Shown here one piece after another: positions 1 to 9,503 of a stretch of 62,404 bases of DNA. The position numbers were made by a program, and so were the translations under genes. How positions within the stretch are numbered: the first letter of the stretch is position 1; the number at the start of each line of letters is the position of its first letter. Where the stretch lies: assembly GCA_003427395.1 (NCBI GenBank), contig BFEA01000330.1:1549393-1611796 (forward strand), read 5' to 3'. The stretch is from Chara braunii. Its lineage: Eukaryota > Streptophyta > Charophyceae > Charales > Characeae. The notes below the pieces were generated by a model. It saw only the letters and a program-made list of their open reading frames with translations. It was not told the origin of the DNA and made no database searches.

Positions 1-164
1 CTTTTTTTTTTTTTTTTTTTTTTTTCTTCAATAGAAGGGCTGCAGCCTTGAGATCTCATCATCCATGGTTAAAAAAAAGAAAAGAAAAGACCTCATCATC
101 CACTCTTGTGCTGTTTTCTAGAGTCCGACAACTCTAGACGGACTCTAGACTATTTTCTAGAGTC
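1..164. other. T-rich non-coding sequence
   Basis: The window opens with a T homopolymer of about 25 bases followed by AT-rich sequence with short A-rich runs. No open frame or RNA gene is visible. Confidence 0.6.
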
Positions 165-166
165 TA

Positions 167-271
167 CCGTCTTCCCCCGAACGTAACGCACCCTGAAATT
201 GAACGTATGCAAGCTGTATTTCCGGTCCGGTACAGCCAAGATGAGGGTGCGTTCTGTTCGGGGGAAGACGG
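167..271. repeat. Foldback MITE, TA-flanked, copy 1
   Basis: Thirty-base inverted arms (about 165-194 and 244-273) pair with few mismatches around a ~49-base loop. The ends read CCGTCTTCCCCC...GGGGGAAGACGG and are bordered by TA on both sides, as expected for a Tc1/mariner-type TA duplication. Two further copies of similar size lie at 1,757-1,865 and 2,032-2,140. The reverse complement of this copy aligns through the loop with copy 3, so they form one family rather than chance hairpins. No coding capacity, so it would be non-autonomous. Confidence 0.75.
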
Positions 272-277
272 TAGTGT

Positions 278-326
278 AGTGGATCGAGACCCTTTTACTC
301 CTCTTGAGTTCGAACTCAGGTCTGTA
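278..326 (+). other. tRNA-like SINE fragment
   Basis: The string GTGTAGTGGATCGAG resembles a pol III A box. It is followed at 307-320 by GAGTTCGAACTCAGG, close to the B-box consensus. The spacing fits a tRNA-derived SINE head, but the flanks are degenerate and no second copy exists in the window. Confidence 0.3.
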
Positions 327-367
327 TTTCTTTTTTTCTTTTTTTTCTTTTTTTTTTCAGGTCTGTA
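316..367. repeat. T-rich tract flanked by 11-bp direct repeat
   Basis: The 11-mer TCAGGTCTGTA occurs at 316-326 and again at 357-367. Between them there is only a T-rich tract of about 30 bases. This is the footprint expected of a severely 5'-truncated retroposon on the minus strand, where only the poly(A) tail was copied. Confidence 0.45.
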
Positions 368-398
368 ATTCAACTTTAACGTGTCGATTTATGCGTGC

Positions 399-700
399 CA
401 TCCTGAACTGAATTGCGCAGGGACCATTTTGGTAATTACCCTTCTCTGTATCGTTCCACTTTTAGCGGATGTCCCAAAGACCGCTAACGTTTCAAGAGCA
501 TGTGGGCCCCGCCAAAACTACACAACGTTCTTTTTTTTTTTTCAATCATCCTGAATTGAATTGCGCAGGGACCATTTTGGTAATTACCCTTCTCTGTATC
601 GTTCCACGTTTTTTTTGAGCGGATGCCCCAAGGACCGCTAACGTTTCAAGAGCATGTGATGTGGGCCCCGGCAAAACTACACAACAATCTTTCTTTTTTT
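399..700. repeat. Tandem duplication of ~150 bp
   Basis: Two head-to-tail units begin at 399 and 547 with CATCCTGAA(C/T)TGAATTGCG. They stay nearly identical through the ACTACACAAC string, and each ends in a T run. They differ by small indels, including an added ATGTG in unit 2. Confidence 0.75.
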
Positions 701-801
701 TTTTGTAATGTGGCCCGATGGACCACGGATCAGATATTGAACTGATCAGAACAGATACATTGCACTTGATCTATTTTTAGCCAAAAGGCCGAGAAAGGTA
801 T
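690..801 (-). pseudogene. U2 snRNA retropseudogene, copy 1
   Basis: Read on the minus strand, this begins exactly at the canonical U2 5' end (ATACCTTTCTCGG, then CCTTTTGGCTAA). It continues through the branch-site-recognition region and stem II before stopping at about 97 nt, then runs into a poly(A) tail. A perfect 17-bp target-site duplication (AAAACTACACAACAATC) lies at 673-689 and 802-818. A 3'-truncated snRNA with A tail and long duplication is the signature of LINE-machinery retroposition. A small insertion breaks the GATCAAGTG segment, so it is not functional. Confidence 0.85.
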
Positions 802-818
802 AAAACTACACAACAATC

Positions 819-905
819 GCGGTCACAGGGACCACTATCAAAAATATATATATATATTTGTGACGATATATATCAAAAACAAAATCGCGGTCGCAGAGAA
901 GATTG

Positions 906-956
<51 letters not shown>

Positions 957-1754
957 AAAAAAACTACACAACATTCGTCATGTATCTGTTGATGTGTTGA
1001 TTGTGGCGGCACATTCCAATTTGTATTATAGTGAGTCAAATCCGAGTGTATCTGGACGATTGTTCCATGGAGATACATTTTTCTTTGGACTGACGTGTCC
1101 TGGAGCGAGGCTCTGTATCTGCACAGATTGGCCACGAAGAGGCCACGTCAGCCGGGCGGGCAAACGACGCTTCGAGTCGCGGGGCAGAAACGACAGTGCG
1201 TCGGGATCCCCCTGAAGCGGACGCAACGAAGCGAAACGAAGTGCTGAATGATAGCTCAGCCGTTGGATAAGAAGACGGGCCCAGCTCCACTACTACTCTC
1301 GACATGCATAAACGACAAAAACCATGGCGGTGGATCTTTCCATATTCTAGCGGAAGATTCACTCTCGTTTTGCACATTTCGAGAGTAGTGCAGCGAGGGC
1401 CTCTACCACGCTAGAACATGGGAAGATACACAGCCATTATTTTTTAGGAGAGTAGTGGAGCGATGCCCCGTATCGGGAAAAGAAGAAGAACTCAACGACG
1501 ACGACGACGACCGACGAAGAAGAAGAAGAAGAAGAAGACATAGGCGGTCCGGATCCCCTGCGACAGACGAGGAAGGAAAGTTTTGGCGCCAACGAAAATT
1601 CTGGCGCCAACGTTCTCTGGGAAATGCCGACACTTGGCGATCACGTTACACGAAACGCCGACACTTAGCGAGCACGTTACCCTTTTTTTTGTTCTCTCTT
1701 TTTTTTTTTTTTTAAAGACAAAGTACAGGTTGTTGTAAAGGTTGGGTACTACGT
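819..1754. other. Non-coding, low-complexity region
   Basis: It contains AT dinucleotides near 843-858, a poly(A) run of about 46 bases (906-951), a fourth ACTACACAAC string near 961, and a mixed CGA/GAA triplet microsatellite at 1,490-1,540. There is also a short tandem pair with the core GCCGACACTTGGCGATCACG near 1,625-1,680. I see no gene. Confidence 0.5.
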
Positions 1755-1756
1755 TA

Positions 1757-1865
1757 CCTTCTTCACCCGAATATAACGTACGGTCATTATTGCTGTATTT
1801 AGACGGAAAGATACCCCATCTAAATACAGCAATAATGACCGTACGTTGTATTCGGGTGAAGAAGG
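1757..1865. repeat. Foldback MITE, TA-flanked, copy 2
   Basis: Two 48-base arms (1,755-1,802 and 1,820-1,867, counting the TA) pair with a single mismatch around a 17-base loop. The terminal sequence CCTTCTTCACCCG matches the CCGTCTTCCCCCG ends of copies 1 and 3, and TA flanks both ends. The near-perfect stem makes this the youngest-looking or best-conserved copy. A transcript through it would fold into a 48-bp duplex. Confidence 0.8.
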
Positions 1866-2031
1866 TAGACATATGAAAGTCACCCTTGGTAATCAGAGCC
1901 ACATTCGGTCATCATCGGAAGACCCCACCCACCCTCCCTTCCTCTCGTCAATTTCCCTGGCGCACCCCTCTACCCACCCTGTGCTACCCTTTTCTTTTTG
2001 GCGCCCGCATGTTTTCTAACGTGGCGTGCTA

Positions 2032-2140
2032 CCGTCTTTCCCCGAGCACAACGCAGGTCCATTTTGGCTGTATGTATGGGACCCGAAAGCTCGCTTGTAT
2101 GCATGCATAATCAGGGTGTGCGGCGTTCGGGGGAGGACGG
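2032..2140. repeat. Foldback MITE, TA-flanked, copy 3
   Basis: Ends CCGTCTTTCCCCG...CGGGGGAGGACGG are flanked by TA at 2,030-2,031 and 2,141-2,142. At 109 bp it matches copy 2 in length. Its interior (GGCTGTATG... CTTGTATGCATG) aligns with the reverse complement of copy 1, which supports common origin. Confidence 0.75.
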
Positions 2141-2145
2141 TAGCC

Positions 2146-2745
2146 CTGCCAATCCCGCGAGCCATTGCCACGTTGCACCCATCATATGTCCTCTCGAAAA
2201 GGGCAGATCTATCCTGCCCCGAACCATTGCCACATGGCACCAAGAGAATCAGCTTCGAAGAGGCCAGATGCATCCTGGCCCCGACCATTTCCACGTGGCA
2301 GTAAGCTAATGACTATTAAAGAGGCCAGATCCATCATGCTCCCAACCATTGCCACGTGGCAACCAGCCAATGCCTTCTGAACAGGCCTGGTCCGTCCTGC
2401 AAGTCATTGCCACGTGGCACCAAGCCAATGACTTCCGCAGAGGCCAGATCCATCCTACCTCCAACCATTGCCACGTGGCACCAAGACAATTAACTCCCGA
2501 CGAGGCGGGAATCATCCTCCCCCAACCATTTCCATGTGGCAGTTAGGCCAATGGCTACGGAAGAGGCCAGATCCATCATGCCCCCAACCATTGTCCCCAA
2601 TGACTTCTCAAGAGGCCTGGCCCGTCCTGCCAATCATGGCCACGTGGCACCAAGCCAATGACTTTCGGAGAGGCCAGATCGATCCGGCACCCAACCATTG
2701 ACACGCTGCACCCTGCCAATTACGTTCGACGAGGCCGAACCCATG
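2146..2745. repeat. ~61-bp minisatellite carrying CACGTG and CCAAT
   Basis: About ten tandem units have the core ACCATTGCCACGTGGCACC at roughly 2,160, 2,223, 2,283, 2,344, 2,403, 2,464, 2,525, 2,587, 2,634 and 2,695. Spacing is 59-62 bp, apart from one short 47-bp unit. Most units carry the palindrome GCCACGTGGC (a plant G-box core) and a CCAAT. The rest of the unit (GAGGCCAGATCCATCCTGCCC) is also conserved. Open frames across the array are artefacts of the repeat. The binding-site reading is inference. Confidence 0.85.
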
Positions 2746-2749
2746 CTCA

Positions 2750-3160
2750 TGCTCAGAGAGAAGAATGTGGACGGGAAGATCGTTGAATACAGAAAAGAGA
2801 AAACAAAAAGATTGTTGTAGACAGAAGGGGATGGTGGACTTGGGGGCCTTGCCACACTACTCACGAAGCCGAAAAAAAACATGGTCGGCACGGATGGGGC
2901 TCATTATAGGAAAGCTTGGGGGGACTACTCTCACTGTTCTGCTGTTTCCTCGTCTTTCTCTGTTTTTTCTCTCCCCAAGAAGAAGGCATTCTGTTTCCTC
3001 GGAAGGCAGCCGCTCAGTTTGACATGATGATCGTTCTGCTCATGAGCGTCTCGAACTTCCCATTTGTATTGTAGAAGTGAGTTCAACACTTGCAAGTCGT
3101 CGCTAAACACTTTGTTCACGAGTCCTACTCGATTCAATCTCTGCCAGCGACCCCCCCCCC

Positions 3161-3224
<64 letters not shown>

Positions 3225-3750
3225 GCAATGTGTGCATCTGTCTGTCTTTGTGTCTGTCTGCGTGCGTGTGTATGTAGGAATGGTAAGGGGAGTGGTTGCA
3301 CCAGAGAGCTGTGGTCGGAATCGGAACATAGTGCTCACAAATGGTCTTGCAATACGAGCGAGCGCAACGCTCACAGCCCCTAGCGCAGATATCACCAGGG
3401 GGGAACGGGGATGATTCCATTAGCAGTGGCAGGATTAAGCCTTTGCCACCGTCGATAATTCGGATGGAATCATGCCCCACATAGGGATACCAGAGTGTCA
3501 AGCGATCAAGCAGTCGACCGTCCGTCGAGCGATCAAGCCGCTACCTTTCATAGCCACGCTATACGACTGCACGACAGTGAATTGTACTGCGCGCAAGTAC
3601 CAACGGTGGTTTTTGCGTTGCCCCGGCACTGCACGCGCTGGTGACTGCGTTTTCTCTCTAGGGTGAGTAATGGTATGAGGGCGTAATAATAATTAAAAAA
3701 TATATAAAAAAAAGAATCATGCCCCACCAGACACTTCGCATATCCCTTCG
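2750..3750. other. Non-coding with (CT)n microsatellite
   Basis: A C run and a (CT)n tract occupy about 3,152-3,219. The remainder shows only short frames without recognisable domains. Confidence 0.5.
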
Positions 3751-3753
3751 GAT

Positions 3754-3858
3754 ATACCTTTCTCGGTCTTTTGACTAAGATCAAGTGTAGTATCTGTTCT
3801 GATCATCTGCTCCGTGACCCATCGGACCACATATTGAAAATATATATATATACATATA
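3754..3858 (+). pseudogene. U2 snRNA retropseudogene, copy 2
   Basis: Starts at the U2 cap-proximal sequence ATACCTTTCTCGG. It continues through TTTGACTAAGATCAAGTGTAG, loses part of stem IIa, and ends after GGACCACAT, close to where copy 1 ends. An A/T-rich tail follows. Flanking direct repeats CATATCCCTTC(G/A)GAT at 3,739-3,753 and 3,859-3,873 (14/15 identical) are a target-site duplication. This is an insertion independent of copy 1, in the opposite orientation. Confidence 0.82.
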
Positions 3859-3945
3859 CATATCCCTTCAGATGGAGCACAGACAACATGCACGGTAGGG
3901 AATTCAAAAAAGAAAACAAACATCACGGAACGAACAAGCATAAAT

Positions 3946-4017
3946 TGCCGCCACAAAGTATCGATCTCTGGACCTTCTGTTTACAAGACAGATGCTCTAC
4001 CACTGAGCTATAGCGGC
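3946..4017 (-). tRNA. tRNA-Thr (anticodon UGU), possibly functional
   Basis: The minus strand folds as a complete cloverleaf. The acceptor GCCGCTA pairs with TGGCGGC (one G-U), with A as discriminator. The D arm is GCTC-AGTGGTAG-AGC, the anticodon stem TCTGT/ACAGA encloses loop CTTGTAA (anticodon TGT), and the T stem is CAGAG/CTTTG. The T loop is ATCGATA rather than TTCGA(A/T)., so the B box is slightly off consensus. Oligo-T runs for pol III termination appear about 27-40 bases downstream. It could be a genuine nuclear tRNA gene or a retained SINE progenitor; a score from a tRNA covariance model would decide. Confidence 0.65.
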
Positions 4018-4339
4018 TAATATGCCCTTTGAATGGCACGGTAATCAAAAAAATGAGCTTGTTCCAGACCACCAGCATCTGCGGAGACTCGTGGCCTACC
4101 GACCTTTGTGCTTGTCCCGCCTGGCAGAGGCAGCCCTGCTTTTTCTTTTTTTTTGTAATTGAAACATCTGGGGGCAGAACTGCAGTTTTGTGGTGGTAGG
4201 AAGGCCCACACTGCAGAAGAGATGACTCGTGTCCATTGCTGGGGGGCTGCACCTGCTGGGAAACCCGCCTCAAGTGTCCGTTATATACCCAATAAAACAG
4301 GTAATGGATCAATGAGGAGCGCCCTCTATCTCCACCTTT

Positions 4340-4450
4340 TCTTTTTCTTTTTCCTTTTTTTTTTTTTTTTTTTTTTTTCAGAAAAATTCCCCGATGGACC
4401 ACGGACTGATCAGTTGTTAGACTTGATCTTAGCCAAAAGGCCTAGAAGGG
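4340..4450 (-). pseudogene. U2 snRNA retropseudogene, copy 3
   Basis: The minus strand reads TTCTAGGCCTTTTGGCTAAGATCAAGT. After an internal deletion it continues with CTGATCAG...CCGTGGTCCATCGGG and a long A-rich tail (4,340-4,379 as T on the plus strand). Imperfect 16-bp direct repeats (4,324-4,339 and 4,451-4,466, sharing CTCCACCTTT) flank it. It is shorter and more diverged than the other two. Confidence 0.72.
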
Positions 4451-4497
4451 CACTCTCTCCACCTTTGCATCCTCAGGGAATCTAGAAAACACCGGGG

Positions 4498-4590
4498 GCC
4501 AAGTCCCTCTTGGCCGAATTCTTCATTTCTGGTCGTTGATCTTCAGAATCAACGGTCAGAAATCAAGAATTCGTGTAAGTGGGACTTGGC
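4498..4590. repeat. Foldback element, 93 bp
   Basis: The outer arms GCCAAGTCCC...GGGACTTGGC and an inner 26-base stem (CGAATTCTTCATTTCTGGTC / its near complement) pair around the 7-base loop CTTCAGA. It is unrelated in sequence to the TA-flanked family. No clear target duplication was seen. Confidence 0.65.
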
Positions 4591-4599
4591 ACCAGCAGT

Positions 4600-4919
4600 C
4601 CCTTCTAAGGCCATACTCACACGAGGACTTCACTGTATGTAATGGGTACTTCTACCCCGGGATGCACCTAACCACAATTAGGTCCTGTGTGTGACCCTTT
4701 ACGGCTACCCTGGATGCACCTGACCACAATTAAGATAAGTTGAGAAAGTCTTAGTCTCACCTTGTCTCCTTTTTTGTTTTTCTTCGCCTTGTACAAAGCC
4801 CAGGGCGTTGTAGCGGCCAAGGACTAGACCAATGGTGATCGCTGGCGGCGGCAGCCAAAGTAGAGGCCACCTTCCCTTCCCTTCCCTGCTATCCTACCTC
4901 AGTCTGAGGCACATCCCCC
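4600..4919. other. Non-coding, flank of element A
   Basis: GGATGCACCT(A/G)ACCACAATTA occurs twice (near 4,660 and 4,713). Otherwise featureless up to the LTR start. Confidence 0.4.
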
Positions 4920-7334
4920 TGTGACGAACCACTTTCTGTAGCGCGCAATTTTCTGCGCGGTTGCAATTAGGGGTCCTAAGCTGGGAAGGTTGGGCCAATT
5001 ACGGGAGATTGGGATGGACGGGAAATTGCATCAGTACCCTCGCTTCTTCGTATTTTGCGTCGATACTTTTGGATGGCTGAGTTCGGAGCTGGGTGTGTCC
5101 CGGGACAGGTGATTGATTGGTCGGATGGCTGGCGCGCCGCCAGGCGCGCGGTTAATAAATGTTGACATCATTTCTTTTTGGTTCGGTTTCGAAACTTTTT
5201 GGGCGCGGACATCGCGCGGGAATTTGCTTCGTTCTTTTTGAATTTTCTTTTTTAATTCTTTTTCGCATTTTGTCGAGCCCCGATGGCTCTCGGAATTTCG
5301 GACTTTCCTTCCGGAACCTGTACTTTTGCTTTTTCGCATTAGCTGGGAATTTAGGAATTTTGTAATTAGGACTTTATTTTGTCGCGCGGCGCCTTTTTGC
5401 TTACGCGCTTCTTTATGCGGCTGCAACGGAATTCTGATCAGTCTGCGCCTTTAATCGGGTGTGTCACTGTAATTTTGGCTAGCGCCATTGTAACTGTATC
5501 TTTCTTCTTGCGCTTCGTCTTTCCCTCCCTCCTTCTCTTTCTTTTACTGCGTTTTTAGCTACGGACTGCATGCTCAGATCGATGCGTGGAGAGTGGCTAC
5601 GTCCCCCACGCCGCGGCCCGGTCATGCAGAACGCAGACACTCCCTCTCTAATCTCCCTCCTAAGTCCTGGTAATTTCGTGTTCTTCGCGCATGCAGCTGC
5701 GCGATTAGTTAGCTCTCTTAGTAACCAGCAGTTGGAAGCTCGGGGTTCCGCGATCAGAGAGGGTCGACACACGAGCGAAGTAAGAGGTGAGTGGAGCAGG
5801 AGTCGAGCGACCTGACGAGCTGGTGCCAAACGTGCGGGGTTGACTCGGGCCACAACGGACTGTGGGCGTGGGCGAACCTGACGGGCGTGGGAGGACTAAG
5901 CGGGGTGACGACTTTGTGGGTTGGTACGTGACGACGGACTGTCCGCATCGGAGAGAGAGCGAGAGGAAGAGGGAGTTGAGGTTGATGAACGCAGTTTTGC
6001 TGTTTCTTTTATCTTTTCTCCCTCCTGTCTCGTGTATATAAATTTTGATTTCGGCTCCGGGTGATTTGCCCGTTCTCTATTTTTCGGCATCTGGACTTGG
6101 GTTTTTGCTCACACTTGTCTTCGCGATTTCCATCTCAGATGCACTGTGGGCGTATGTTGCCGAATGAATGGATGTATCGATGCCATGTTTGGTTGCTTGT
6201 CTTTCTACCGGATCCTTGCCTTTGTCTTTGTTTGTTGCCTTTGATGCACTCATGAGTAGGAATTTTGTGCAATCGGTAATCCCGTTCTCGTTTTTGCTAA
6301 TTTTTTGATTGGACGGCCGTGCCTGTTGCATATTGCATACTCGACATTTACGGAGCAATTAGACAGTCGGATGTCCGGCCCAACGAACGCCGCGCGAGGA
6401 CGCGTGTAAACGAGACTTGATCTGCGCATTTACACGTGCCCCCGTGTGTCGATTCGCCAATACAGGTGGCAAAAATACTGATACGGCCATCCAGAGCCCG
6501 CGACGGAGCAATCATCCCGGGCGAACACGTGTGAGCGCGACTTGATTCGCACCAGCCTGCACGTGCTCACACGCGGTGATCGCAATCGCCACGGACCCGC
6601 CCTTAGGCAACTCATAACTCCGTGATGACACAATGACACGATCCTGGAATTCAGACTCGTCATACGACCCGGATTACTTTACGCCTTGGATAAACAAGAT
6701 CCTCCGACAGAGATACCCTTGCCTAACCGAGAACCGACTGTGTCCTCGGGAATTTCACTGCGCCACCACTAGCGATTCCCGGTGCTCTGATTTCCCCTCT
6801 CCGGACCACACCTACTACTTCACCCACCCCGAATTTGTCGTTATCTCCACCAGTTTCCCTCCTTTTCGCCTTCTTCTTCCATATCACCAACTCAGCGTCG
6901 TCCCGTGGCCGGCCATAGCCCTATACTGGCCCAGTACGCCCTGCGAAAACTGCCGATGACGCGGCGATCAGAGGACCCCGGAATCCCGGAGGCCCAACCC
7001 AAACGCGCGACGACTGGCGCCACGTGGCAACTCCCGATGGCCTGACTCATCGGAGCCCCACCTACCCCGAAGGGACCCTCCCGCAAACCGCCGTCCCCGA
7101 AACCAATGGCTCACCCGACCCTGAGCGACCCACGCATATCATCTGCCTTGTTACCAGAGGCGGTCCGCCCTCTCCGCCAAATTGCACTCGTGGCCCCGAA
7201 AAACCCTGCCACAGGAGATCTCAGTTCTGACCTGGGACTCCACCCCCAGTTTCCCAAAAATCCTTGGCACACCCCCTTTCGCACTTCCAGGCCCACATCC
7301 TACTCCGATCAGGAAGTCGCGCTGGGTGTGAGGT
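4920..7334 (+). repeat. 5' LTR of element A
   Basis: Begins TGTGACGAACCA and aligns with 15,719-18,155 over its whole length. It ends at GTGTGAGGT, immediately before the primer-binding site, so the end is not the usual CA. Runs rich in frames inside it (for example 6,633-7,402) are not preserved as coding sequence in the other LTR. Confidence 0.92.
6035..6041 (+). promoter_or_regulatory. Candidate LTR TATA box
   Basis: TATATAA lies about 1.1 kb into the 5' LTR, a plausible U3/R position. The same place in the 3' LTR reads TACATAA (about 16,831), one transition away. Confidence 0.45.
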
Positions 7335-7346
7335 TGGTATCGGAGC
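7335..7346 (+). other. Primer-binding site, initiator-Met type
   Basis: TGGTATCGGAGC directly abuts the LTR. It matches the plant initiator tRNA-Met complement TGGTATCAGAGC with one difference. Element B has TTGCTATCGGAGCC in the same place, so the G is shared by the family. Confidence 0.85.
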
Positions 7347-7488
7347 TCGACACGTGGCCGGGTCTTAGGATCGATAGCACGTTAATTCGGCGATCTGGCT
7401 AACTGAGGGCGGCCTCGACCCCGAAACGCGCATAGACGCGACCGCGTCATCACCCGAAGCAGATCGGCTAATCGACGGGCAGCCAACA

Positions 7489-8700
7489 TGAATGCTAATG
7501 TACAGAACCCGAATTCGCAACAGACTGCTGATCAGCCAAATCCTAATCAACCCGCCCCACGAGCACGGGCTCCCATGACGCCACCTGATCTTTATCTATT
7601 CGACCCAACACATCATCTTGCAGGAGCATGGTTGGCCACGCTTTGAGCACAACAGTATGATGATAACGAAGCGCATGTAAACATTCCTGCTCGATTAGGA
7701 GGAGACGCTCATCATTGGTTTAGTACCTATGTATGAGTTGATCTTCCGACCTTCGAATGAGATTTTATGAATCGATTTGAGTATGTCCATCCAGAGCAAG
7801 CACTTTACATGATCAAGGACCGAGTGCAAAAACCTCTCGAGTCTGTCGCAGAATACCAAAACCGGTTCTACCGAATGTTTGTGAAAACTGAGCGAGGCGA
7901 GCAAGTCGGGAGAGATTTGTTTATTGATGGGTTTCGCAGCCGAGCGATAAGGGCGAAGCTACGAAAGCAGTTTTCCCTCATCAATTACACGTTGCAACAG
8001 ATCATGGCCGCTGCAGAAGAGATGGAATGGAAGTTCGTGGCGAACTTCTTGGAAGGACAAGATTATTCTAGGGAAGGAGATTCGTCCGAGCTTGCGAGGG
8101 CGAGAGCCGAGCTGGCCGCATTACCGAACAAGTTCGAAAATATGGGATTTGTGTCTGACCCAGTTACCTATCTAGAACAGGTGGGCCCTAAACGACCGAC
8201 CCCAAGTGAAATCCCGAGTGTCCCTGTTCCTGTGATGCCAACACCTGTAAGAACGGCACCCCCGCCATCAATTGAGAATCCTGTAAGAACAACTGAATCT
8301 ACTACCATCTTCGAACTAACCAAAACGTTAATTAGCCTTATCCAGGAAAGCAAAAAGGAACAGCGAGAGCACAACGCTCGGTTAGAGGCCATGATGAGAA
8401 ACATGCAGCCCATCGCGGTATGTGCCCCTCCGACTCAACAAGGACTGGCCCCGGCGCCTGTTCTCGGAGGAGCCGCAAGCAATCTGAATGTCTGTTATGC
8501 ATGCCACCAGCCAAGGCATCTAGCCCATGATTGCCCCCACCGACCTCCGCAACAACGGGTCGGAGTTGCACCAATGGCCGCAGCTCCTATCGCTAACGGA
8601 CCAGGACGAGTGAGAGCCCTGATGGAAGAAATAGAAGGTGGGGGAAGTGCTTTGGCAACCACGGAAGAAACCGCCGAGCTCATCCCGTTAGATCAGTATG
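7489..8700 (+). pseudogene. gag: gag of element A (retrotransposon capsid and zinc knuckle)
   Basis: Translation from the ATG at 7,489 gives a Gln/Asn/Pro-rich start, then a retrotransposon gag domain (for example GDAHHWFSTYV and FEYVHPEQALYMIKDRVQ) extending to about residue 200. A CCHC knuckle (CYACHQPRHLAHDC) lies at about 8,491-8,538. It would assemble the particle and bind element RNA. Three in-frame TGA codons between 7,640 and 7,770 break the N-terminal part; the frame is open from 7,767 to 9,191. Gag runs without a stop into the protease, so a fused Gag-PR precursor is likely. The equivalent gag domain in element B is at 28,945-29,445 on the other strand. Confidence 0.85.
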
Positions 8701-8979
8701 TATCGCTTGAATATCTTGGGCTTGGAATGATTGGAACGATCAGACCAGCGCCGGAACAGAAAGAAGTGGCGGAGTGGCAACCTTCTCCATCAGAAATGGA
8801 GTCGGGAGGACCCACCTTCGTCACAGGGGAAATCGAAGTGCTGAACGTCATCCGAGCCTTGGATCATCGGATTCCACTTCTGACCGGCCATCTGCTCTCG
8901 ATCTTCGAACAGGCTAATGAGCGGATGTTACAGCACTGCAAGGCGAACCGAAAACGATTCGCCCTCGCCCGAACCACGA

Positions 8980-9494
8980 ACGTAAAGGCTAAAAGTCCCA
9001 TGCCCGAGGACAACACGGCTGGCACGACGGATCCAATACGGGTAGGATTAATACAGAAAGACGACCATTTCCTACAGATTAAGCCCATTCCGTGGAAGTC
9101 TGCGGAATGCGATATTGAAATATGGGGAATTCCGTACAATGCAATCATTGATTCGGGAGCTGCTGTTTTGGCCATCTCAGAGAGCAGGTAGGAAAAACGA
9201 CCTGATCATGCTTACAGAGAAGGATCAGCTCATTTCGGCAGACGAAGAAACATTAAAACATTAGGAAGAATGACCAATGTCGCTTTCCGATTAGGAAAGG
9301 TGCACGCACTGGGAGATGTCGTGGTGCTAGATGTAAATACCTACGACGTTCTTTTTGGACTTCCCGCCCTTGTGGCATTACGAGTGAACCTGGATTTCGA
9401 ACGACGGTCAATCATCCGCCGAAATACGGGAGGAAAGCCCTATGTTGTACCTATGAGACTGAATCTTCGTACTACTAGCAACACAGTCCCGTGA
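8980..9494 (+). pseudogene. Retrotransposon aspartic protease of element A
   Basis: The catalytic motif sits in NAIIDSGAAVLAIS, with DSG at 9,150-9,158 and the hydrophobic residues of a pepsin-like flap following. Its C-terminal part (LGDVVVLDVNTYDVLFGLPA, a typical LG..(F/L)L(G) end) resumes in another frame at 9,270-9,494. A stop at 9,189-9,191 and a pair of frameshifts near 9,190 and 9,255 separate the two. Element C has the same region at 45,078-45,370 with DSG changed to DSR. It would cleave the polyprotein; here it cannot be made intact. Confidence 0.82.
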
Positions 9495-9503
9495 GTCTCG
9501 CCG

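Noticed and set aside
1030-1045. TATAGTGAGTC resembling the T7 promoter complement
   Set aside because: Only 11 bases agree and the rest of the promoter is absent; most likely chance rather than vector sequence.
2146-2745. CRISPR array
   Set aside because: Direct repeats are regular, but the whole ~61-bp unit is conserved, with no unique spacers; it is a eukaryotic minisatellite.
6633-7402. Frames inside the LTR of element A
   Set aside because: Not maintained in the other LTR copy at 17,454-18,274, where frames differ; LTR sequence is not expected to code.
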